Assembly: GCA_905182285.1 (NCBI GenBank)
Contig: CAJJAY010000024.1
Coordinates: forward strand, 1-64,000
Source: an uncultured Amylibacter sp.
Lineage (GTDB): Bacteria; Pseudomonadota; Alphaproteobacteria; Rhodobacterales; Rhodobacteraceae
DNA: 64,000 nucleotides
Reading direction: 5' to 3'
Shown here: positions 8,924 to 17,843 of the stretch, piece by piece
Position numbering within the stretch: position 1 is the stretch's first letter
Layout: each line of letters starts with the position of its first letter
The notes under the pieces: model-generated
What the model saw: only the letters and a program-made list of their open reading frames with translations
Databases searched by the model: none
Told to the model about the DNA's origin: nothing
Position numbers and translations under genes: made by a program

Positions 8924-9646
8924 TTAATTATTCCTTAATCGAAGGGCAAGTAATCGACGCGATCTAATCTCAGTCCTAGTCCTTATCAAAACTAAAGTTA
9001 TAAATAATAAAACCATACCAGCAATACATATCAGCAGTGGAAAATAAAAAGCGTTATCTACATGTTGTTCTTTATCTAAAGATAGAGATGCACCTTGATG
9101 AAGGCCCTGAGACCAAAAGTTTACTGCGTATCTTGATAATAGAGCAAAAACTGAGCCTACTATACATAAAATAGATGTCAGGTCGGCTGCTGTATCTTTA
9201 TCCTCTATAGCTTCCCATAATGCTAAATAACCAAAGTAGAAAACCAATAAAATCATAAATGATGTTAAGCGAGGATCCCATGCCCAGTAAGTTCCCCACA
9301 TAGGCTTGCCCCATATCGCTCCAGTAGCAATAGCAATAAGTGTCATAGTTACTCCTATTGGAGCGGCAGCTTTAGCCGCCAAAGCTGAAACATGATGTCG
9401 CCTAACTAACCATATTAAAGATGCAATTAGCATCATGAGCCATGCATTTATTGCCATTAGTGCTGAGGGAACATGCAAAAAGATAATTTTAACTGTAGAG
9501 CCCTGTTTGTAGTCTGCTGGAGTTAAGAAAAACCCCCAGAACAACCCAATTAATAATAAGCAAGAGGATGCAATTGCCAATATTGGCAAAATGCGAGCTG
9601 ATAGTGCCATAAATTTAGCTGGATTTGCGTATTCCCATAAAGACAT
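8924..9646 (-). CDS. ccmC: Heme exporter protein CcmC
   Basis: Membrane protein of cytochrome c maturation system I that delivers heme to CcmE. The 240 residues form six membrane helices and contain the heme-handling tryptophan-rich motif WGTYWAWDPRLTSF near residue 120, plus histidines in IIFLHVPSALMA and in the loop before LYSRYAVNFWSQ. Length and sequence are typical of alphaproteobacterial CcmC. It lies 54 bases after ccmB and just before ccmD. Confidence 0.94.
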   Translation of the reverse strand: MSLWEYANPAKFMALSARILPILAIASSCLLLIGLFWGFFLTPADYKQGSTVKIIFLHVPSALMAINAWLMMLIASLIWLVRRHHVSALAAKAAAPIGVTMTLIAIATGAIWGKPMWGTYWAWDPRLTSFMILLVFYFGYLALWEAIEDKDTAADLTSILCIVGSVFALLSRYAVNFWSQGLHQGASLSLDKEQHVDNAFYFPLLICIAGMVLLFITLVLIRTRTEIRSRRLLALRLRNN

Positions 9647-9700
9647 TTTAATTTCTTATCCTGTTTAAAATTGTAGTAAAATAATATTTACTAATAAGTC

Positions 9701-10351
9701 CTATTTTAAGTTTGCGCGCAGTGCTATTGCGCATGCGAATGGTAATAGTGCAATGCACATAAGTGATATTGCTGAAATTAATGCAAGTAATTCTAGAGGA
9801 TTATTGGTTCCCTTGCTTACACATTGTGCTCCCAGCATCAAGGTAGGAATATACAATGGTAAAACCAAAAGTGAAAGTAAAAGACCACCTCTTCTAATTC
9901 CTACTGTTATAGCTGCGCCAAATGTACCAATGAAGGATAGAGTAGGTGTGCCAATAGCTAGAGTTGTGAAAAGCCAGAAATAAGCTTCATAATTTAAATT
10001 TAATAAATATCCTAATGGTAATGAGGCTAAAGTAATTGGAAGTCCTGTTGTAATCCAATGAGCAGTTGCTTTTGCTATTGCTATTCCTGACAACGGGATA
10101 GGCGATGTTGCTAGAGCTTCAAGTGTACCATCTTCCCAATCAAGTTGAAATATTCTGTCTAATGAAAGCAAACATGAAAGTAGTGCTCCTATCCACAGCA
10201 AGCCTGGTGCAATGCGAGATAATAAATCTAAGTTTGCACCTACTCCAAAAGGTACAATCATTATAACTATTAAAAAAAATGCTAAAGTTAACGAAAACCC
10301 ACCTCCAGATCGAATTGCAAGTTTTATATCACGCAAGATGATGGACCACAT
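9701..10351 (-). CDS. ccmB: Heme exporter protein CcmB
   Basis: Integral membrane subunit of the CcmAB ABC complex, which uses ATP to release holo-CcmE from CcmC. The 216 residues carry six hydrophobic segments; the family blocks FSLTLAFFLIVIMIVPFGVG, IFQLDWEDGTLEALATSP and PLYIPTLMLGAQ are visible. Its ATG shares one base with the ccmA stop codon (TAATG), showing coupled translation. Length is normal for CcmB. Confidence 0.94.
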   Translation of the reverse strand: MWSIILRDIKLAIRSGGGFSLTLAFFLIVIMIVPFGVGANLDLLSRIAPGLLWIGALLSCLLSLDRIFQLDWEDGTLEALATSPIPLSGIAIAKATAHWITTGLPITLASLPLGYLLNLNYEAYFWLFTTLAIGTPTLSFIGTFGAAITVGIRRGGLLLSLLVLPLYIPTLMLGAQCVSKGTNNPLELLALISAISLMCIALLPFACAIALRANLK

Positions 10352-10965
10352 TAAAATGTTCCTTCAAGAAAAGGATCAGTTTTTGTATCTTTATGCGGCT
10401 TAAATTGAGTAATATCTAGCACTGAAGATTCTGGTAAATCTAAATCTACATGTGTGGAAATTATAGCAGCACCACCTTTTTGACAGTGATTACTTATAGC
10501 GTCTGAAACCAATCTAGTTGTTGCTTGATCAAGTGAAACTGTTGGTTCGTCCATTAACCATATTTTTGCATTTGTTATTAACATTCTGGCCAATCCCAAT
10601 CGACGTTTCTGTCCTGCGGATAATTCACCTGCCATTCGAGTATATAAGTTTTCTAGGTTTAGTGTTTTAATGACACTTTCTAAATTTTTGGATTTATATA
10701 TACCTGCCCAAAATTGTAAATTTTCATATACTGTTAGAGTAGATTTAACTCCATCTAAATGACCTGAATAAGCAATGTCCGCATTTACTAAATCGTTAAT
10801 ATTTTTTGAATTAAGCCCAGCTATATGTCTTAATAAAGTCGTTTTACCTGATCCATTAGGGCCCTTTAAAATTAAACATTCACCAGTTTTTAAGCAAAGG
10901 GACACATTAGCAATGATAAGTTTATTGCCTCGCCTGCAGTCTAAATTTTCAATATTTATTAACAT
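10351..10965 (-). CDS. ccmA: Cytochrome c biogenesis ATP-binding protein CcmA
   Basis: ATPase subunit of the CcmAB complex. The 204-residue protein shows Walker A GPNGSGKTT near residue 36, the signature LSAGQKRRLGLARML near residue 120 and Walker B IWLMDEPTVSLD, the short form usual for CcmA. It is the first gene of ccmABCDG and is divergent from acnA; the 180-base gap 10966-11145 must hold both promoters. The divergent acnA/ccm arrangement is one of the Rhodobacterales-like traits of this window. Confidence 0.94.
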   Translation of the reverse strand: MLINIENLDCRRGNKLIIANVSLCLKTGECLILKGPNGSGKTTLLRHIAGLNSKNINDLVNADIAYSGHLDGVKSTLTVYENLQFWAGIYKSKNLESVIKTLNLENLYTRMAGELSAGQKRRLGLARMLITNAKIWLMDEPTVSLDQATTRLVSDAISNHCQKGGAAIISTHVDLDLPESSVLDITQFKPHKDTKTDPFLEGTF

Positions 10966-11145
10966 ACAAGAGAAGTAACTTAATCTTTGCGTATAGGGAA
11001 GTGATGTAATTATAGATATTTAAAAAAATATAAATTTAATTTTATATGATAGTATACAATGGCATACCAATAAGCTCTTGCTCGACTCGTTTTTTTGACG
11101 CATAAGCTCAATAATTCCAATAATTATCCAAACCGGAGACCCGAA

Positions 11146-13839
11146 ATGACAGTTCAAGTCGGCATAGATTCTAGTAAAACACGTAAAACACTTAGAATAG
11201 GTGGAAAATCAATTGATTATTATTCAATACCAGCAGCAACTGAAGCTGGATTGGGTGATTTCTCAAAATTACCTGCTGCTTTAAAAGTTGTATTAGAAAA
11301 TATGCTTCGCTTTGAGGATGGGGGCCGAACTGTATCAGTAGATGATATTAAAGCATTCTCTGAATGGGCATCAAAAGGTGGAAAAAATCCACGTGAAATC
11401 GCATATCGACCAGCAAGGGTTTTAATGCAAGATTTTACAGGGGTTCCAGCCGTTGTAGATTTAGCAGCTATGAGAGATGGATTGATGGCCCTTGGTGGAG
11501 ACCCAGAAAAAATTAACCCATTAAACCCAGTTGATTTAGTTATCGACCATTCAGTAATGATTGATGAATTTGGCAACCCAAGAGCATTTAAAATGAATGT
11601 TGAAAGGGAATATGAACGAAACTTAGAGCGCTATACATTCCTAAAATGGGGACAGAAAGCATTTAATAATTTCCGTGTTGTTCCTCCAGGTACAGGTATT
11701 TGCCACCAAGTTAACCTTGAATACTTAGCGCAAACTGTTTGGAAAGATTTAGATCAAAATGGTGTTGAAATTGCTTACCCTGATACATTGGTAGGTACTG
11801 ATAGCCATACTACAATGGTTAATGGTGCAGCAGTATTAGGATGGGGCGTTGGTGGTATTGAAGCAGAAGCGGCAATGCTTGGGCAACCAATTTCAATGTT
11901 AATTCCAGAAGTTATTGGATTTGAATTAACTGGTGCGATGATGGAAGGCACCACAGGCACTGATCTGGTACTTAAAGTCGTTGAAATGCTACGTGAAAAA
12001 GGTGTTGTTGGAAAATTTGTTGAGTTCTATGGTTCAGGCTTAGATAGTTTGCCTCTAGCTGATAGAGCAACAATAGCAAACATGGCACCTGAATATGGTG
12101 CAACTTGTGGTTTTTTCCCAATTGATAATGAAACTATTCGTTATCTACATACGACGGGCCGAGAAGAAGATCGTATAGCATTAGTAGAAGCATATGCTAA
12201 AGAAAATGGTTTTTGGCGAGATGAAAGTTATGCACCAATTTATACTGACACATTATCATTGAACATGAGTACTATTGTACCAGCAATTTCAGGGCCAAAA
12301 AGGCCGCAGGACTATGTTGCATTAACTAATGCAAAACAAGCATTTGCAAAAGAAATGGAAGAAACTTTCAAGCGACCATTAAATAAAGAAGTAGCTGTAA
12401 AAGGCGAAAACTATACAATGTCTAGTGGTAAGGTTGTAATTGCTTCAATAACTTCATGTACAAATACTTCAAACCCATATGTTATGATTGGCGCTGGATT
12501 AGTTGCGCGCAAAGCTGCTGCTCTAGGGTTAAATAGAAAGCCATGGGTGAAAACATCATTAGCACCTGGTTCTCAAGTGGTTTCTGCGTATCTAGAAGCT
12601 GCGGATCTTCAAAAAGATTTGGATGCAATTGGGTTTAATCTAGTTGGCTATGGTTGTACTACTTGTATCGGTAATTCTGGCCCTCTCCAAGCTGAAATTT
12701 CTGAAGCAATCTCTGAAGGTGACCTTGTCGCAACTGCAGTTTTGTCAGGTAATCGAAATTTTGAAGGCCGAATTTCTCCTGATGTACGTGCAAATTACTT
12801 AGCATCACCTCCATTAGTCGTAGCCTATGCTATTGCTGGTACAATGGATATTAATTTAGCCTCCGATGTTATTGGAACAGATAAACATGGAAAAGATGTA
12901 TATTTAAAAGATATTTGGCCAACTACGCTTGAAGTGGCTGAAATGGTTGAAAAAACCGTTACTCGTGATGCATTTCAATCTAAATATGCAAATGTTTTTG
13001 AAGGTGATGAAAAGTGGCAAGGAGTGGAGACAACTGAAGAAAAAACTTACGATTGGCCTGCTTCATCAACTTATGTTCAAAATCCTCCATATTTTCAAGG
13101 TATGTCACAAGAGCCAGGTGTTATATCAGATGTAAAAAATGCAAAAGTGTTAGCAATTTTAGGTGATATGATCACTACAGATCACATATCTCCAGCGGGC
13201 GGCTTTGCTGAGAGTACTCCTGCAGGTGAATACTTGTTAGAAAGACAAGTGCCAGTACGTGAATTCAATTCTTATGGTTCTAGACGTGGTAACCATGAGG
13301 TTATGATGCGTGGTACATTTGCAAACATTCGAATTAAGAATGAAATGTTAGATAATGTTGAGGGAGGATACACGCATGGTCCAGATGGTAATAAAACCTC
13401 AATATATGATGCGGCAATGGCTTATAAAGAAGCAGGCATTCCATTGGTGATCTTTGGTGGAGAACAATATGGCGCAGGATCTTCTCGTGATTGGGCTGCT
13501 AAAGGCACAAATTTACTTGGTGTATCTGCTGTTATTGCTGAAAGTTTTGAAAGAATACATCGTTCAAACTTAGTAGGGATGGGAGTAATACCATTTGAAT
13601 TTACAAATGGTGATACAAGAAAGTCATTAGGGCTCACTGGATCTGAAACAGTATCAATTTCTGAGTTAGAAGGTGATATAAAGCCACAGTCAATGGTTCC
13701 GTGTAAAATTACATTTACAAATGGTGATGTGAAGGAAATTACTTTAAAATCCCGAATAGATACCGCTGTAGAAATAGAGTACTTGGAACATGGTGGAGTA
13801 CTTCATTATGTTTTACGAAATTTAGCAAAAGCTAGCTAA
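11146..13839 (+). CDS. acnA: Aconitate hydratase A
   Basis: TCA-cycle enzyme isomerising citrate and isocitrate with a [4Fe-4S] cluster. Cluster cysteines lie in SCTNTSNPYVM and YGCTTCIGNSG; the swivel domain carries GGEQYGAGSSRDWAAKG. The product is 897 residues, the usual AcnA/IRP size. I place the start at ATG 11146 (MTVQVGIDSSKTRKTL) because GGAG precedes it by 7 bases; the frame stays open upstream to 11095 but without a ribosome site. It is monocistronic, with a strong terminator just downstream. AcnA-type enzymes can also bind RNA when the cluster is lost; nothing here tests that. Confidence 0.96.
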   Translation: MTVQVGIDSSKTRKTLRIGGKSIDYYSIPAATEAGLGDFSKLPAALKVVLENMLRFEDGGRTVSVDDIKAFSEWASKGGKNPREIAYRPARVLMQDFTGVPAVVDLAAMRDGLMALGGDPEKINPLNPVDLVIDHSVMIDEFGNPRAFKMNVEREYERNLERYTFLKWGQKAFNNFRVVPPGTGICHQVNLEYLAQTVWKDLDQNGVEIAYPDTLVGTDSHTTMVNGAAVLGWGVGGIEAEAAMLGQPISMLIPEVIGFELTGAMMEGTTGTDLVLKVVEMLREKGVVGKFVEFYGSGLDSLPLADRATIANMAPEYGATCGFFPIDNETIRYLHTTGREEDRIALVEAYAKENGFWRDESYAPIYTDTLSLNMSTIVPAISGPKRPQDYVALTNAKQAFAKEMEETFKRPLNKEVAVKGENYTMSSGKVVIASITSCTNTSNPYVMIGAGLVARKAAALGLNRKPWVKTSLAPGSQVVSAYLEAADLQKDLDAIGFNLVGYGCTTCIGNSGPLQAEISEAISEGDLVATAVLSGNRNFEGRISPDVRANYLASPPLVVAYAIAGTMDINLASDVIGTDKHGKDVYLKDIWPTTLEVAEMVEKTVTRDAFQSKYANVFEGDEKWQGVETTEEKTYDWPASSTYVQNPPYFQGMSQEPGVISDVKNAKVLAILGDMITTDHISPAGGFAESTPAGEYLLERQVPVREFNSYGSRRGNHEVMMRGTFANIRIKNEMLDNVEGGYTHGPDGNKTSIYDAAMAYKEAGIPLVIFGGEQYGAGSSRDWAAKGTNLLGVSAVIAESFERIHRSNLVGMGVIPFEFTNGDTRKSLGLTGSETVSISELEGDIKPQSMVPCKITFTNGDVKEITLKSRIDTAVEIEYLEHGGVLHYVLRNLAKAS

Positions 13840-13861
13840 ATGAATATATAAAGAGATAAAT

Positions 13862-13890
13862 AAAAGGGCCAGATATCAACTGGCCTTTTT
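13862..13890 (+). terminator. Rho-independent terminator of acnA
   Basis: A 10-bp stem with one G-U pair (13862-13871 with 13881-13890, GGGCCA/TGGCCT core), a 9-base loop, and a T-run formed by the 3' arm. It begins 22 bases after the acnA stop codon, a typical intrinsic terminator. Confidence 0.88.
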
Positions 13891-13954
13891 ATTCTTATAA
13901 AGCTAATTCTTGTTTATCTGTTATTATATATAATAAACTTGTGTGAGCTAATAT

Positions 13955-14401
13955 ATGAAAAATTTGAATATACCTCCTGTGTGGACATTATTTGCAATGA
14001 TTTTTTCTGTAATATTGCATTTTATCTATCCTATGGTTCTCTTCCAATTTCGAGCAATCGATATAGGAATAATTGCAGTGGGAATTTATTTAATTTTCAC
14101 GACACCAGTTTGGTTTAAGCGCAAAAGTACGACTATTGTGCCACGCAGAAAGCCTACTACCTTAATTGTAGATGGGCCATTTAGAATGTCACGAAATCCT
14201 ATGTATCTAGGCATGATATTATTAGTTTTTGGTACTGGATTAAGCCTTGGGTCTATTCAGGCAATATTTCCATCAATATTATTATTTTTCTTTTTAGAAA
14301 AAAATTATGTGTTACCTGAAGAACGTAAATTAATTGAGGCAATGGGAGAAGAAGCAGAACAATATTTTAAAGCAACAGGCCGATGGATTTGGTTTTTATG
14401 A
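13955..14401 (+). CDS. Isoprenylcysteine carboxyl methyltransferase/PEMT-like membrane methyltransferase
   Basis: A 148-residue integral membrane protein with four hydrophobic segments and the C-terminal SAM-binding pattern of the ICMT/phospholipid methyltransferase superfamily: GPFRMSRNPMYLGMILLVFG, followed by an E-rich region (VLPEERKLIEAMGEEAEQYF) that supplies the conserved Glu and ends in a W-rich tail. Bacterial members methylate varied lipidic or small substrates and the true target is unknown. It stands alone between the acnA terminator and the infC terminator. Confidence 0.8.
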   Translation: MKNLNIPPVWTLFAMIFSVILHFIYPMVLFQFRAIDIGIIAVGIYLIFTTPVWFKRKSTTIVPRRKPTTLIVDGPFRMSRNPMYLGMILLVFGTGLSLGSIQAIFPSILLFFFLEKNYVLPEERKLIEAMGEEAEQYFKATGRWIWFL

Positions 14402-14432
14402 TATTTATTCTAATAATTACTAAACTCAAAAA

Positions 14433-14461
14433 AATAAGACCGCCAACTAGCCGGTCTTATT
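14433..14461 (-). terminator. Intrinsic terminator of infC (possibly bidirectional)
   Basis: A perfect 10-bp stem AATAAGACCG/CGGTCTTATT (14433-14442 with 14452-14461) has a 9-base loop. Reading leftward from infC it is followed by a T-run (plus-strand A-run at 14429-14434), so it terminates infC. It could also stop the converging methyltransferase gene. Confidence 0.85.
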
Positions 14462-14489
14462 AATAAAATAATATTATATTATATCATAT

Positions 14490-15041
14490 TTATTTTATGT
14501 TTGGTCCAATTAACATGGTCATTTGACGACCTTCAGTTTTTGGGTGGTTCTCAATCTTACCTGCTTCAGCATCTATCACGACTGCTTGAACACGCTTTAA
14601 TAGCTCTAAGCCAAGATTTTGGTGAGCCATTTCTCTTCCACGAAAACGCATAGTAATTTTTACTTTGTCACCATTTTCAAGAAATTTAAAAACACTTCTC
14701 ATTTTAACATCAAAATCATGAGTATCAGTGTTTGGTCTGAACTTAATTTCTTTAATCTCTATTGTTTTTTGTTTTTTTCGTGCTTCTGCTTCACGTTTTT
14801 GTTGTTCGAATTTGAACTTACCCAAATCCATAATTTTACAAACTGGTGGTTGTGCGTTTGGAGAAATCACAACTAAATCTAAACCTGCAACTCGAGCCAA
14901 TTCATTGCCTCGAACTGGTGTGACTACGCCGACGTTTTCACCGTCTGCACCAATTAATCTGATTTCTGGGGATATGACGCGTTCGTTTGCGAGCGGTCCT
15001 GTGTCGCGCTGCGGGGGCGCATTATGTGGTCTACGAGCTAT
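14490..15041 (-). CDS. infC: Translation initiation factor IF-3, rare AUA start
   Basis: IF3 binds the 30S subunit, prevents premature 50S joining and rejects non-canonical start codons. The C-terminal domain is clear ([27 protein letters not shown]), as is the central [21 protein letters not shown]. An in-frame TTG at 14900 would give only 136 residues and cut the N-terminal domain. The frame stays open upstream, reading [20 protein letters not shown], and the only well-placed start is ATA at 15039-15041, 9 bases after AAAAGGA. That gives 183 residues, the normal IF3 length. Rare start codons in infC support autoregulation by IF3. Confidence 0.9.
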   Translation of the reverse strand: MARRPHNAPPQRDTGPLANERVISPEIRLIGADGENVGVVTPVRGNELARVAGLDLVVISPNAQPPVCKIMDLGKFKFEQQKREAEARKKQKTIEIKEIKFRPNTDTHDFDVKMRSVFKFLENGDKVKITMRFRGREMAHQNLGLELLKRVQAVVIDAEAGKIENHPKTEGRQMTMLIGPNIK

Positions 15042-15440
15042 GGTCTTTCGTCCTTTTATTGTCCAAATACTAGTGATAACTTTAGGATTAACCTAAATAT
15101 AATAATACTGTCTTGAAGTGGGAAAGCTCTCAGGTCAAGCCAATTGAGTAATTAGCATGTAAAAACAGTTAATATTTCATGTATTTTTTCGAATATAATG
15201 CAAGATTGTAACATATTCTGTTAAATATATATAAATCTATCTAAAAATAACCATCTAAAGAGTATTAAATTTATTTGATCTTATAGAATCTATAAGCTTC
15301 ACAGTTTTATTTTAATGGAAATAAATATATATTATTGGTTATAAAAAAATTATAAATTCATCAACTTTGTTACCTTTTCTTTTGCTAATTTATAAAAGTG
15401 TTCTAAGATTTATTATTAGAATTTTCTGAAAGATTTTATT
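15042..15440. other. Intergenic region between divergent infC and doeA-like genes
   Basis: About 400 AT-rich bases without a credible gene. It must hold the infC leader and promoter (leftward) and the promoter of the 15441 gene (rightward). I see two small inverted repeats: CTTATAG/CTATAAG at 15280-15296 with a 3-base loop, and TTCTAA/TTAGAA at 15401-15421, just before the TTG start of the next gene. No ribosomal protein leader motif, tRNA or riboswitch core is recognisable. Confidence 0.5.
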
Positions 15441-16631
15441 TTGTCAAATTTAGAACTTCCATTTTCAAGAAGTGAATATATTAAAAGATTAGATACAGTG
15501 CGTAATGCCATGAATGCTAATAATATTGAGGTTTTATTTACTTGTGATCCAAGTAATATGGCATGGCTTTCAGGATATGATGGTTGGAGTTTTTATGTCC
15601 ATCAAGGTGTGATCATTGGGCCTAAGGGTGACCCAATATTCTGGGGACGTAAAATGGATGCAATAGGTGCAACACTTACATGTTACATGAGCAACGATCG
15701 TATACATGGCTATAGTGATGATTTTGTTATGTCTGACAAACATGCAATGAGTGATTTGGCTGAGATAATAGCTGGATATGGCTGGAGTGATAAAATACTT
15801 GGTGTTGAATTAGATAATTATTATTATTCTGCAAAAGCACATCACATACTCTCTAGAAGTCATAATAGTTCAATAATAGATGCAACTGGATTAATTAATT
15901 GGTGTAGGGCTGTAAAATCAGAGAGAGAACTAAAATATATGCGTCGTGCAGGTCAAATAGTAGAAAGAATGCACGCTAAGATTTTCGATATTTTTGAAGT
16001 GGGAAAAAGAAAAAATGAAGTTGCTGCAGAAATCTATCATACGGGTATTTGGGGTGGTGAAGATGAGGATGGATTATTTGGAGGTGACTATGCTGCAATA
16101 TGTCCTCTGTTACCAACAAACAAAGAAGCAACAGCTGCACATTTAACGTGGAATGATAAAAAAATCCCAGATAATTCTGGTACATTCTTTGAAATAGCAG
16201 GTGTACATCGTCATTATCATGTCCCACTTTCTCGAACTATTTGGTTAGGCAAACCACCTCGTGATATATCAATTGCAGAAGAAGTCGTTCTTGAAGGTAT
16301 TGATGCAGGGATTTCCAAAGCAATCGCGGGAAATACTGCTGGTGATATAGCTCAGGCTTTTTATAATGTTCTTTCAAAGCACGGCGTCAAAAGAGAAGGA
16401 AGATGTGGTTATCCTATCGGCATTAGTTATCCTCCAGATTGGGGTGAAAGAACCTATTCAATACGTCCAGAGGATGATACTATATTAAAACCAAATATGA
16501 CTTTTCACTTTATGCCAGCATTGTGGATGAAAGATTGGGGTTTGGAAATAACTGAAACATTACGTATTCGAGAAAATGGTACTGCTGAGCCTTTAGCAAA
16601 TGTACCTCGTAAATTATTTGTGAAATCTTAA
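15441..16631 (+). CDS. M24-family hydrolase resembling ectoine hydrolase DoeA
   Basis: A 396-residue creatinase/aminopeptidase-fold (M24) enzyme. The N-terminal domain reads SGYDGWSFYVHQG and DATGLINWCRAVKS; the pita-bread domain carries FFEIAGVHRHYHVPLSRT, GYPIGISYPPDWGERT and WGLEITETLRI, closely recalling DoeA (EutD), which opens ectoine to N-acetyl-diaminobutyrate. Like DoeA it appears to lack part of the usual M24 metal ligand set. The start is TTG at 15441; the next ATG (codon 24) would remove conserved residues. An M20 deacylase gene follows after one base, fitting a hydrolase-deacylase pathway. The ectoine substrate is probable but not proven, since no ectoine transporter is adjacent. 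Confidence 0.75.
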   Translation: MSNLELPFSRSEYIKRLDTVRNAMNANNIEVLFTCDPSNMAWLSGYDGWSFYVHQGVIIGPKGDPIFWGRKMDAIGATLTCYMSNDRIHGYSDDFVMSDKHAMSDLAEIIAGYGWSDKILGVELDNYYYSAKAHHILSRSHNSSIIDATGLINWCRAVKSERELKYMRRAGQIVERMHAKIFDIFEVGKRKNEVAAEIYHTGIWGGEDEDGLFGGDYAAICPLLPTNKEATAAHLTWNDKKIPDNSGTFFEIAGVHRHYHVPLSRTIWLGKPPRDISIAEEVVLEGIDAGISKAIAGNTAGDIAQAFYNVLSKHGVKREGRCGYPIGISYPPDWGERTYSIRPEDDTILKPNMTFHFMPALWMKDWGLEITETLRIRENGTAEPLANVPRKLFVKS

Positions 16632-16632
16632 A

Positions 16633-17787
16633 ATGACAGAAATTGTAAAAACAATTGAACTCCTAGATAAGTTAATTAGCTTTCCTACAATATCAAGTGA
16701 AAGTAATCGTGATTGTATTGATTGGATTAGTGACTATTTAAAGTCACATGGTGCGAGATGTGAGATAACTTCTGAAGCAGAAGGTAAAGCAAATATTTTT
16801 GCAACTCTTGGTCCGGATACAAGCGGTGGAATTATTTTGTCTGGACACACTGATGTTGTACCTGTTGCTGGCCAAAATTGGTCTAGTGATCCGTTCAAAA
16901 TGAAACGTGAAAATGATGCGTTTTATGGACGGGGGGCATGTGATATGAAAGGATTTATTGCTGCAGCACTGGCAATGGTTCCCAAATATAGCAGTATAGA
17001 ATTAAAACGACCTCTTCACTTTGCCTTTACTTATGATGAAGAGGTTGGGTGCTTGGGTGCGCGTGTGCTTGTAAATCAATTAATTGCATCAGGACTTAAA
17101 CCAAGTGCTTGTATTGTAGGTGAACCAACTTCTATGAGGATAATAGAAGGCCATAAAGGTATGTGTGAATACACAACTGAATTTAAAGGTTTGGAAGGAC
17201 ACTCTAGTCAGCCAGAGTTATGTGTAAATGCATTAGAATATGCACATCGTTTTATAAATAAATTAATGGAAGTTAGAAAAGAACTTCCAGGAATGGCTCC
17301 TGATGGATCAAGATTTAATCCCCCATATTCTACGTCTTCTATTTGTGCGTGTCACTCAGGCACCACACACAATGTAATTCCCAGTCAAGCTGAAGTGGAA
17401 TGGGAAATGCGGGTTGTTCAAAGAAGTGATAGGGAGTGGCTTCGTGACCAAATGGGACGATACGTTGATGATATTTTGCGCCCTGAAATGAAAAAAATAT
17501 CACCTTCAGCGGATATTCGAGAAACTGTTTGTATTGAAACTGAAGGTTTAGAACCAGATCCAGATAGTGAAGCTGTAAAGATTGTCCAGGAATTAACCGG
17601 TGGTAACTCTACTGAAGTTGTTGCTTTTGGTACAGAAGCAGGTTTATTTAGTAGAGCTGGAATAAGCTCAGTTCTTTGTGGTCCTGGAAGTATTGAGCAG
17701 GCGCATAAGCCTGATGAATTCGTAACAGAATCACAACTGATTTCATGTTTAAAAATGCTTGACCGATTATCCAATGAGTTAATATAA
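16633..17787 (+). CDS. M20 family N-acyl-amino acid deacylase (ArgE-like)
   Basis: A 384-residue zinc-dependent deacetylase of the ArgE/DapE family. Metal ligands and catalytic residues are visible in LSGHTDVVPVAG, YGRGACDMKGF (Asp), TYDEEVGCLGA (the Glu pair), GEPTSMRI and the C-terminal GPGSIEQAHKPDEFV (His). The dimerisation lid has EGHSSQPELCVNALE. It starts one base after the DoeA-like gene and is surely co-transcribed. Annotated alone it would be acetylornithine deacetylase; next to a DoeA-like gene, removal of acetyl from N-acetyl-diaminobutyrate or a related diamine is an equally good reading. The ArgE-like fold is certain, the substrate is not. Confidence 0.8.
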   Translation: MTEIVKTIELLDKLISFPTISSESNRDCIDWISDYLKSHGARCEITSEAEGKANIFATLGPDTSGGIILSGHTDVVPVAGQNWSSDPFKMKRENDAFYGRGACDMKGFIAAALAMVPKYSSIELKRPLHFAFTYDEEVGCLGARVLVNQLIASGLKPSACIVGEPTSMRIIEGHKGMCEYTTEFKGLEGHSSQPELCVNALEYAHRFINKLMEVRKELPGMAPDGSRFNPPYSTSSICACHSGTTHNVIPSQAEVEWEMRVVQRSDREWLRDQMGRYVDDILRPEMKKISPSADIRETVCIETEGLEPDPDSEAVKIVQELTGGNSTEVVAFGTEAGLFSRAGISSVLCGPGSIEQAHKPDEFVTESQLISCLKMLDRLSNELI

Positions 17788-17843
17788 ATTTTTAAGACAT
17801 ATGAAAAATAATTTTTATGCCCTTAGAGTGTTAAAGGAAAAAT

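Noticed and set aside
14728-15096. A 122-codon plus-strand ORF opposite infC
   Set aside because: It is antisense to the conserved IF3 N-terminal region, has no ribosome site and no recognisable family; the minus-strand frame explains the conservation.
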